Assembly: GCF_000368085.1 (NCBI RefSeq)
Contig: NZ_KB849239.1
Coordinates: forward strand, 2,287,749-2,351,748
Direction of reading: 5' to 3'
Origin: Acinetobacter nosocomialis NIPH 2119
Lineage (GTDB): Bacteria; Pseudomonadota; Gammaproteobacteria; Pseudomonadales; Moraxellaceae
DNA: 64,000 bases
Of this stretch, positions 57,237-64,000 are shown in pieces. The stretch's first letter is position 1. Every line of letters starts with the position of its first letter. The position numbers and the translations under genes are program-made. The notes below the pieces were generated by a model, which was not told the DNA's origin, made no database searches, and worked only from the letters and a program-made list of their open reading frames with translations.

Positions 57237-57903
57237 TAATACTAATACCAAAATATTTTATAGATAAAAACCAATAATATAAATATATAAAAAACTCTTG
57301 TTTTTAAAAAACTTTTATAATTAAAACTAGGCGTCGGCTGACCCGCTTTTGCTTTTAAACGAATATAAACTCAGCCGACGAGCTAGATATACCAAATTAT
57401 TTCAATAAAAACCAACATCAATACTATTATTTTACAAATAAAAATAGAATATTAATTAAAAAATTCAGAAAACAAATATATCCAATTTAAATATTTGTTT
57501 TATTTAAAGAATAACAAACCGCTAAAAACCGAATTAAACAATTAGAATAAAAACAAAGAGTTATCAAATTAAAACCACCATAAAGAAGTAAAATTATTTT
57601 TATTTCAATAATATAGATTATGTTTTATTTTATAATTTAAATAAAAATATATTATTTAAAATTTATAAAACCTTATTAGGTTACCTCATATTTTGTGTTT
57701 AAAAATGTTATTAAAAATAACTCTATTTTTTATTTTATTGATTTTAAATATATTTAGATATGCTTCACATGACCAGTGACAGATTACACATCTTGACACC
57801 AAATAGTAAAAAATTAAATACTCTTTACCAATTATGTGCACAGAAGCACATAATCAACAAATAGTAATAAAAATATCTCAAACAAATCACATGGAAATAG
57901 ATT
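57237..57903. other. AT-rich gap upstream of the repeat protein gene
   Basis: The 667 bp contain no gene. They hold a 10-bp inverted repeat CGTCGGCTGA/TCAGCCGACG (57332-57341 and 57371-57380), GC-rich in an otherwise AT-rich context, and an operator-like repeat at 57831-57854. A long untranslated leader is likely. Confidence 0.5.
57831..57854. promoter_or_regulatory. Inverted repeat, possible operator
   Basis: ATTATGTGC and GCACATAAT are separated by ACAGAA. The repeat lies 50 bp before the ATG of the 943-aa gene. Confidence 0.45.
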
Positions 57904-60735
57904 ATGTTAATTAAAAGTATTTTATCTTCGATTACCAAGATTATCCCACTTCCTGAAAATACTAACACAAGCAGTAGTTTAGGTAACGGCTCTGGTGACG
58001 GCCTACTGAACGGAATATCTTCGGGAAATGGTGAACACAACTATGGTATAGGAAATGGTATTGCTCATGACGCCAGTATTACTGCCCCAATTACCATACC
58101 TCTTAACCTCTCAGGCAATTCAATTACACTCATAGGTAATTCATCTTCAAGTTCAGTTAACACGTCACCAACGACCACTTCGAATACGGTTCATGACAAC
58201 GACGTAACAAATAATGGTAATGGTTCTACTTTAGGTGCCGGTACAGGAAACGGCTCTGGCGATGGGCTTTTAAACGGTGCAGCTTCAGGAAATGGTGAAC
58301 ATAATTATGGTATTGGTAATGGCATTGCCAACGGTGCAAGTATTACTGCGCCACTTTCCATTCCTCTTAACTTGGCAGGTAATTCCATTACCTTAATCGG
58401 TAATTCATCCTCTAACTCAATCAACAACTCTTCAACCAATACCTCAAATACTGTTAATAGTAACGACACCACATATAACGGTAATGGCTCGGGTGCAGGT
58501 AATGGTTCAGGCGATGGCTTGTTAAATGGAATTGGCTCTGGAAATGGTGAGCAAAATTACGGTATCGGAAATGGTATTGCCCAAGGTTCACATGTTACAG
58601 CCCCAATCACTCTTCCCCTGAACCTGTCTGGCAATTCAATTACATTAATTGGCAACTCATCTGCCAGTTCAGTTAACACATCACCAACAACTACTTCTAA
58701 TACCGTTCACGACAATGACACAACCAATAATGGCAATGGCACGGGTACAAGTGGTGTAGGCACGCTTGGCAGTTCTGGCAATGGCTCAGGTGACGGCTTG
58801 TTAAATGGAATTGGTTCTGGAAATGGCGAGCAAAATTACGGTATCGGAAATGGTATTGGTAATGGCGCTAACATTACCTCCCCAATTACCGGAGTTTTAA
58901 ACCTCTCTGGAAATTCTTTTACTTTAATTGGTAACTCTTCTTCTAGCTCAATCAATACTGCACCAACAACAACTTCAAACACTGTAAACGACAATGACGT
59001 GAAGAATAATGGAAATGGTGCAAGTGGTGTAAATGCACTTGGTGGTTCTGGCAATGGTTCAGGTGATGGCATCGGCAACGGCTTAGCTTCTGGCAATGGT
59101 GAACATAACTATGGTATTGGCAACGGGAATGGTAACGATGTAAACATTACTGCCCCACTGACAGGTGCACTAAACTTTTCAGGTAATGCTTTTTCACTGA
59201 TTGGCAACTCTTCTTCTAGTTCAATTAACATTGCTCCAACCACAACGACTAACACAGTTAATGACAATGACGTGAAGAATAATGGTAATACTGGAAGCAC
59301 ATTAGGTACTGTTGGAGGTTCTGGAAATGGAACTGGTGATGGCTTACTCAACGGTGCAGCATCTGGTAATGGTGAGCACAATTACGGCATTGGTAACGGA
59401 AACGGTAACGATACCAACTTTACGTTTCCCTTCACTGGCGTACTTAACTTTTCTGGAAATGCGCTTTCAGGTTTCGGTAGTTCAACAAGCCACTCGTTAA
59501 ATATTGCTCCAACCACCACAACCAATACAGTCAATGATAATGACACCATTGTTAATAGTAACTCTGGTGGTCTGGGTAGTTCTGGTAATGGCTCTGGTGA
59601 TGGTCTATTAAATGGCGCAGCGTCGGGCAATGGCGAACACAACTACGGCATTGGTAACGGTAATGGCGAAGGTGCAAACTTCACACTTCCATTTACTGGT
59701 GGTTTAAATATTTTGGGTAATGCTTGGTCTGGTATAGGTGGGACTTCAACTCAGTCTATAAATATCTCACCAACCAACGCTTCAAATACAGTCAATGATA
59801 ACGACACCACCCATAACGGTAATGCATCAGGTGGTGTGATTGGCTCTGGTGATTCAGGCAACGGCTCTGGTCATGGCCTATTAAATGGCATTTCATCTGG
59901 CAACGGTGAACACAATTATGGCATTGGTAACGGTAATGGCGATGGTGCTGATATTACTGCACCTATTACCACACCAATAAATATATTAGGAAATTCCTCT
60001 TCATTGGTTGGTGGTGAAGGTACAGGCGATATTTTAAGCCCTATTACCAATGTTATTGGAGGTATTGGCGGCATCGGTGGCGATCTGGGCGATAATCCGC
60101 TGACAGGAATTATTCAAAGCGGCATAGATGTTTTACAAGGTGCTGAAAGCTTAAAAACCAGCCTGATCAATGGTGGTATTGATACCATTGCAGGAACGAT
60201 TATTGGCGCATTCCCTCAGGCAGAACACCCTGTCGGTGATTTTGCCGACCTAGGCAAACTACTTTTTGAAACTTCTCGTGATAGCGTCAACGGTACACTT
60301 GAAGCGATTTCAGACCTTGCTGGAGCCGATCTAAATGGTGCGCATAACTCAATCAGTGGCGTACTTAATACCCTAATTGCCAACGGTTCTTCAGCTTCAA
60401 ATATTATTCAGCATATTATAAGTGATGATCTTGTGGCTCAGCATGGCGATCTGTTCGGTCCGATTACCAATATTATCGGCGGTATTGATAATGGAAATGG
60501 CGGTTTCCTAGGTGGCCTTAATGATTTAATTAATATTAATTATGGTGGTGCAGACAATAGTCAGCAAGTTGATGTAAGCGGTATTTTAGGCAATATTCTC
60601 GGCTCGGTCGGTTCAAATCAAGGTATTGCTGTTGGTGAGCCTGATCCAACAGGCGGTAGTTTGATTCATACGATTTCACTTAACACAGTAAATCAGTTAA
60701 CTGACCAACTTTTACATGCTTTACCGACTGTCTAA
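57904..60735 (+). CDS. Large Gly/Asn/Ser-rich repeat protein
   Basis: In this 943-aa protein eight tandem repeats of about 80-90 residues cover residues 20-710. Each opens with GNGSGDGLLNG or a variant, passes through SGNGEHNYGIGNG, then a short beta-like stretch (ITAPITIPLNLSGNSITLIGN) and a Thr/Asn end (SNTVNDND). The C-terminal 230 residues are not repeated and are rich in Ile-Gly segments (PITNVIGGIGGIGG). No classical signal peptide is seen. The composition suggests a secreted or surface beta-roll or adhesin-like protein. The role is unknown; repeat number may vary between strains. Confidence 0.75.
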   Translation: MLIKSILSSITKIIPLPENTNTSSSLGNGSGDGLLNGISSGNGEHNYGIGNGIAHDASITAPITIPLNLSGNSITLIGNSSSSSVNTSPTTTSNTVHDNDVTNNGNGSTLGAGTGNGSGDGLLNGAASGNGEHNYGIGNGIANGASITAPLSIPLNLAGNSITLIGNSSSNSINNSSTNTSNTVNSNDTTYNGNGSGAGNGSGDGLLNGIGSGNGEQNYGIGNGIAQGSHVTAPITLPLNLSGNSITLIGNSSASSVNTSPTTTSNTVHDNDTTNNGNGTGTSGVGTLGSSGNGSGDGLLNGIGSGNGEQNYGIGNGIGNGANITSPITGVLNLSGNSFTLIGNSSSSSINTAPTTTSNTVNDNDVKNNGNGASGVNALGGSGNGSGDGIGNGLASGNGEHNYGIGNGNGNDVNITAPLTGALNFSGNAFSLIGNSSSSSINIAPTTTTNTVNDNDVKNNGNTGSTLGTVGGSGNGTGDGLLNGAASGNGEHNYGIGNGNGNDTNFTFPFTGVLNFSGNALSGFGSSTSHSLNIAPTTTTNTVNDNDTIVNSNSGGLGSSGNGSGDGLLNGAASGNGEHNYGIGNGNGEGANFTLPFTGGLNILGNAWSGIGGTSTQSINISPTNASNTVNDNDTTHNGNASGGVIGSGDSGNGSGHGLLNGISSGNGEHNYGIGNGNGDGADITAPITTPINILGNSSSLVGGEGTGDILSPITNVIGGIGGIGGDLGDNPLTGIIQSGIDVLQGAESLKTSLINGGIDTIAGTIIGAFPQAEHPVGDFADLGKLLFETSRDSVNGTLEAISDLAGADLNGAHNSISGVLNTLIANGSSASNIIQHIISDDLVAQHGDLFGPITNIIGGIDNGNGGFLGGLNDLININYGGADNSQQVDVSGILGNILGSVGSNQGIAVGEPDPTGGSLIHTISLNTVNQLTDQLLHALPTV

Positions 60736-60764
60736 TTTATTAGTAAAGATATAAAACCTATAAA

Positions 60765-60800
60765 GCACCTTTCAAATTTTATGTTTGGAAGGTGTTTTTC
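60765..60800. terminator. Bidirectional terminator
   Basis: GCACCTTTC and GGAAGGTGT pair imperfectly, with A and T runs on the two sides. It lies between the repeat-protein gene and the convergent tetR-type gene. Confidence 0.65.
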
Positions 60801-60841
60801 ATTAAAGAGCTTTTGACAGATACGCTCATGCGTATAGGCCA

Positions 60842-61441
60842 TTAATCCAGATCTAAATAACCAAATACGGCCTTTTCAACTCGCTGCTGTAAATGATTTA
60901 AATCACTTTCCCCTGCTATGCCTGCCGCGTTAATCATTCCTTTGCTTAAAGCAATCACATCTTGCGCGACTGTCTGCGCATGTGAAATGCCAGAGCGTAT
61001 AAACAGATCAGAAATTATGGTTTCAAGTTCGTGTTGAAGTTCACTTTCCTCAGTGTCTTTACCAATGAGTTCAGAAGCAAATTCAAGGGTTCGTGCCAAC
61101 TGCGGGCGGTTCAATTGATGTTGCACAGCAGCCTGTATAACGAGTTTTAATTTTTCTTTTAAGTCTGCGGCATCACGTTGCTGTATGGCTTCAACAATAC
61201 GACTTGAAAGTTTAGTACGCTCACGTCGAATTAACTCAACGATTAAGGCATCTTTAGAAGGAAAGTATTGATATAAGCTACCAATGCTTACACCAGCAAG
61301 TTCAGCCACGACATTTGTGTTAAATCCAGCAAAGCCTAACGACTCTAAAATGCGAGCAGCCGCCTCTAAAATAGCTTCAAAGGTGGCCACTGAGCGTGCT
61401 TGACGCGGGCGTTTGCGTGGGTTTTGGAGGGTTTCTGACAT
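60842..61441 (-). CDS. TetR-family regulator
   Basis: In this 199-aa protein an N-terminal HTH (residues about 18-65; FNTNVVAELAGVSIGSLYQYFPSKDAL) is followed by an all-helical ligand domain. It is divergent from the darcynin gene, and two palindromes lie between them. Repression of its own gene and of the darcynin gene is likely. The ligand is unknown. Confidence 0.88.
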   Translation of the reverse strand: MSETLQNPRKRPRQARSVATFEAILEAAARILESLGFAGFNTNVVAELAGVSIGSLYQYFPSKDALIVELIRRERTKLSSRIVEAIQQRDAADLKEKLKLVIQAAVQHQLNRPQLARTLEFASELIGKDTEESELQHELETIISDLFIRSGISHAQTVAQDVIALSKGMINAAGIAGESDLNHLQQRVEKAVFGYLDLD

Positions 61442-61465
61442 GGCCCGAAATGCGAGTATTTAATG

Positions 61466-61495
61466 TGAGTAATCACTCATATACTGACTGAGTCA
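61466..61495. promoter_or_regulatory. Candidate TetR operators
   Basis: TGAGT-AATC-ACTCA (61466-61479) and TGACT-G-AGTCA (61485-61495) are two palindromes side by side in the 121-bp divergent gap, placed to control both genes. Confidence 0.65.
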
Positions 61496-61562
61496 TATTG
61501 ATATGACAAGAAAATCCTGTCTTTTCAATTGAATTACAACTCGGCTCAGTCATGGAGTGGTT

Positions 61563-61892
61563 ATGTCTAGAACCTATACTTTTTTTATTCATTTAAGGGC
61601 TTTGCCTGCTTGGTTGGCTTTAGCTCGTGAAAAGCGTGCTGAGTTTAGTGCACAGAAGCTTGAACCTATTTTTGCGAAGTACCCGACTGTAAAAATTCGG
61701 TGGTATGACGTTGAAGCGTTTAGCACTAAAGCGAGTGATATTGCGGTGTTTGAGACTACATCTATGCAAGATTATTATTTTGTGATTGATGCGATACGAG
61801 ACTCTGAGTTTTGTACAGTGCCCTACTTTGAGTTTGTAGAGATTATTCCTGCAATTGAAGATGGGTATGTGGAGTATGAGAGTTCTTTATAG
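61563..61892 (+). CDS. Darcynin-family protein
   Basis: The protein is 109 aa from the ATG at 61563 (GGAG upstream). It matches my memory of the Acinetobacter darcynin family: [22 protein letters not shown], then [10 protein letters not shown] and the acidic end [15 protein letters not shown]. The ferredoxin-like fold and function are uncertain. It is divergent from the TetR gene, which probably represses it. Confidence 0.82.
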   Translation: MSRTYTFFIHLRALPAWLALAREKRAEFSAQKLEPIFAKYPTVKIRWYDVEAFSTKASDIAVFETTSMQDYYFVIDAIRDSEFCTVPYFEFVEIIPAIEDGYVEYESSL

Positions 61893-62158
61893 AACTTACT
61901 TATCTACCTTTGAGTAACGCAATAATCTATACAATTATCAATTCTTCCAGTTCATAGAACGAATCGATTAAGTGATCTTTCTATAAGATTATTAATTTAC
62001 ATACTCTACAATTTTTTAAAAACATAGTTTTAAAGCCTACATAGTTATTTTCAAAAAAAGAAAGAGTTGATATAGTAATTCAATATGAGAATTTATCTAG
62101 AATCAAAAATAAATTCTCTTAATTATAAAATAAATTTTGATAAAAACTTGAGGGATAA
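61893..62158. other. AT-rich gap before the Argonaute-like gene
   Basis: These 266 bp of very AT-rich sequence end with a GAGGGA ribosome-binding site. GC falls from here on, so this could be the edge of a second accessory region. No repeat or integrase site was recognised. Confidence 0.4.
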
Positions 62159-64000
62159 ATGTTTGTAGAGTTAAATGCATTTCCAATAGATATACGTAAT
62201 ATAGGTATAGTAGAAGCTTGTGAAGTACCTTATGATAAAGAAGTATTATATTCATTACATGATAATCCACAAAAAGATTATCATGCAATTCGCAATGGAA
62301 ACCAGATATTAATATTTTCAAACTCTAAAAACTATCCTATTCAAGGTACTATAAAAGAAATAAACTTAGCACAAGATTATAGAATTTTATTTTTTCTTAT
62401 TAAAGAATCAATTATTAAAATTTTAACTCAAATTAAAAGAGAGCCTTTCAAATTCAATCCAATTGAATTTATAAGTCCAAAAGAAAATATTACTGAAAAT
62501 ATTTTAGGTATTAACTACCCTTTCCAAATAAATGCAAAATATAGTATAGATACCAGAATAATACAAGGTGTTCCATGTTTAACTATTGATTGCTCAACAA
62601 AAAAATATAACAAGGAAAGTTTAATTTACTTTATTAATGATGGTTTTAATTTAATAAATAGATATGTGATTAGCAAGCAAAATGAAAAGTATAAAAGAGT
62701 TGGGAAAATTTTAAGTATAGACAACAATATTGTTACAGTTCAATCATGTGATAAAATAAAAAAATATTCTGCAGAAGAAATTACTTTAGAGGCAAACAGT
62801 AAAAATACAAAAGATTATTTAGCTTATAAATTCCCATATAAATTTGAACAAATTCAAGAAAGTATAAAGAAAGCTATATCTACCTTTACTCAGGGAACAA
62901 GCAAGCAGATTAACATTGGAAAAATATGGGATTTTTTTAGTCAAAAAGGCATTTTTCTTTTTAATGGGCATAGAATAAATATAGGATTACCTCCAGATAT
63001 TAGTCAACAGTGTAAAAATTTAGTTTATCCTAGATTCTTTTTCTCAAATAGTAGAGAAAACAATTCAAAAGAAAATGGTCTTAAAGACTATGGACCTTAC
63101 ACTAGAAATTATTTTGATAGAAATAATCCTTCTATTTGTGTAATTTGTAATGCTAAGGAACAAGGAAAGGTTGAACAATTTCTACATAAATTTTTAAAAG
63201 GTATTCCTAATAGTCACAATTTTAAAACCGGTTTTGAAGGAAAATTTCATATCGGCCTTAGTCAAATTGAATTTTTTACAACATCCGATGATTCTTTAGG
63301 GAGCTATCAACTGGCTATTCAAAAAGCTATTCAAACTAGAACAAATCAAAACTCTTCTCAATGGGATCTTGCTCTAGTACAAACAAGACAGTCTTTTAAA
63401 AAACTATTAGTAGAGCAAAACCCATATTTCATTAGTAAAAAAATGTTTTTTCAACATCAAATTCCAGTTCAAGATTTTACTATAGAACTAACAAACCAAA
63501 ATGATAAAAACTTAGAATATTCTTTAAATAATATGGCATTAGCATGCTACGCTAAAATGAATGGAAAGCCATGGTTACTTAAGTCATCACCTACAATATC
63601 TCATGAATTGGTAATTGGTATCGGTAGTTCTAATATAATCATAGAAGAAGACTCATTAAATCAAAGAATTATGGGAATTACGACTGTCTTTTCTGGAGAT
63701 GGAAGTTATATGGTAAGTAATACATCCAAAGCAGTAGCACCAAATGAATATTGCTGTGCATTAATTGATACTCTAGAGCAAACAATTAAAAAATTAGAAA
63801 AACTTATGAATTGGCAAAGTAACGACACTATTCGCCTAATATTTCATGCAGCAGTTAAAACATTTAATAAAAATGAAATTTTAGCAGTAAAAGAAGTTAT
63901 TAAAAAATATAGTGAATATAAAATCGAATATGCTTTTTTAAAAATCTCATCAGATCATGGCTTACATTTATTTGATCACTCTACTAAAAATGAGAACAAA
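62159..64000 (+). CDS. Prokaryotic Argonaute (PIWI) protein, 3' end off window
   Basis: The frame from ATG 62159 (GAGGGA upstream) is open for 614 codons to the window end. The MID region (about residues 285-440) has PRFFFSNSRENN and GLKDYGPYT. PIWI begins near residue 450 with YAKMNGKPWLLK, HELVIGIGSSN (482-492) and GITTVFSGDGSYMVSN. In active Argonautes the first catalytic aspartate follows 'GI'; here it is Gly489. The usual HRDG second site reads FHAAVKTF. This suggests a nuclease-dead guide-binding protein of the long-B type, which acts with a partner effector. Confidence 0.88.
   Translation, partial: MFVELNAFPIDIRNIGIVEACEVPYDKEVLYSLHDNPQKDYHAIRNGNQILIFSNSKNYPIQGTIKEINLAQDYRILFFLIKESIIKILTQIKREPFKFNPIEFISPKENITENILGINYPFQINAKYSIDTRIIQGVPCLTIDCSTKKYNKESLIYFINDGFNLINRYVISKQNEKYKRVGKILSIDNNIVTVQSCDKIKKYSAEEITLEANSKNTKDYLAYKFPYKFEQIQESIKKAISTFTQGTSKQINIGKIWDFFSQKGIFLFNGHRINIGLPPDISQQCKNLVYPRFFFSNSRENNSKENGLKDYGPYTRNYFDRNNPSICVICNAKEQGKVEQFLHKFLKGIPNSHNFKTGFEGKFHIGLSQIEFFTTSDDSLGSYQLAIQKAIQTRTNQNSSQWDLALVQTRQSFKKLLVEQNPYFISKKMFFQHQIPVQDFTIELTNQNDKNLEYSLNNMALACYAKMNGKPWLLKSSPTISHELVIGIGSSNIIIEEDSLNQRIMGITTVFSGDGSYMVSNTSKAVAPNEYCCALIDTLEQTIKKLEKLMNWQSNDTIRLIFHAAVKTFNKNEILAVKEVIKKYSEYKIEYAFLKISSDHGLHLFDHSTKNENK

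Noticed and set aside
57332-57380. Rho-independent terminator for the IS
   Set aside because: The loop is 29 nt and no T tract follows the stem.
58836-59642. Minus-strand frames of 86-90 codons inside the repeat protein
   Set aside because: They are repeated shadows of the plus-strand repeats with Pro/Leu-rich translation.

Overview
The window looks like a chromosome segment of Acinetobacter, most likely the A. calcoaceticus-baumannii complex. The basis is gene content: a 13-gene nuo operon with fused nuoCD, a bfmR/bfmS pair of the expected lengths (238 and 549 aa), nrdA/nrdB, upp, an fpr/finR-like pair and a darcynin gene. Low GC and Acinetobacter-type XerC/XerD (pdif) sites fit. No rRNA, tRNA or CRISPR array was seen.

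Layout. 1-6240: core genes (a truncated MscS-type channel, small membrane proteins, fpr with a divergent LysR regulator, an excalibur-type protein, a cold-shock protein, upp). 6341-21387: the nuo operon, minus strand. 21815-26102: diguanylate cyclase, a small hypothetical gene, bfmS-bfmR. 26635-32005: nrdA, three small genes, nrdB.

32013-56169: a Tn7-like transposon of about 24.2 kb inserted a few bases after the nrdB stop codon. It has TTAAT target duplications, tandem TnsB-type end repeats (three on the nrdB side, four on the far side) and tnsA-tnsB-tnsC-tniQ in the middle. The cargo is mostly defence-like. On the nrdB side lies a type II CBASS operon (CD-NTase, E2-E1 Cap2, JAB Cap3, HNH-SAVED Cap5 with an unusual N-terminal extension), followed by small regulators and a lipoprotein. 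On the far side lies a row of pdif-bounded modules (caspase-like protease, HNH nuclease, RNA-like locus plus membrane protein, DUF4145 protein), then an unfamiliar group ending in an 1123-aa phospholipase-D-like protein.

56170-64000: the displaced nrdB terminator, an IS5-family element with a split transposase, a 943-aa Gly/Asn/Ser-rich repeat protein, and a TetR/darcynin pair. At the right edge an open, AT-rich gene continues past the window. Its translation has the MID/PIWI signature of a prokaryotic Argonaute with an apparently inactive catalytic centre.

The most interesting signals are: the nrdB-linked Tn7-like insertion and the tandem HTH-like C-terminal half of its TniQ; pdif modules nested inside the transposon; the extended Cap5; the PLD-like cluster; the partial Argonaute; and two candidate structured RNAs inside the transposon.
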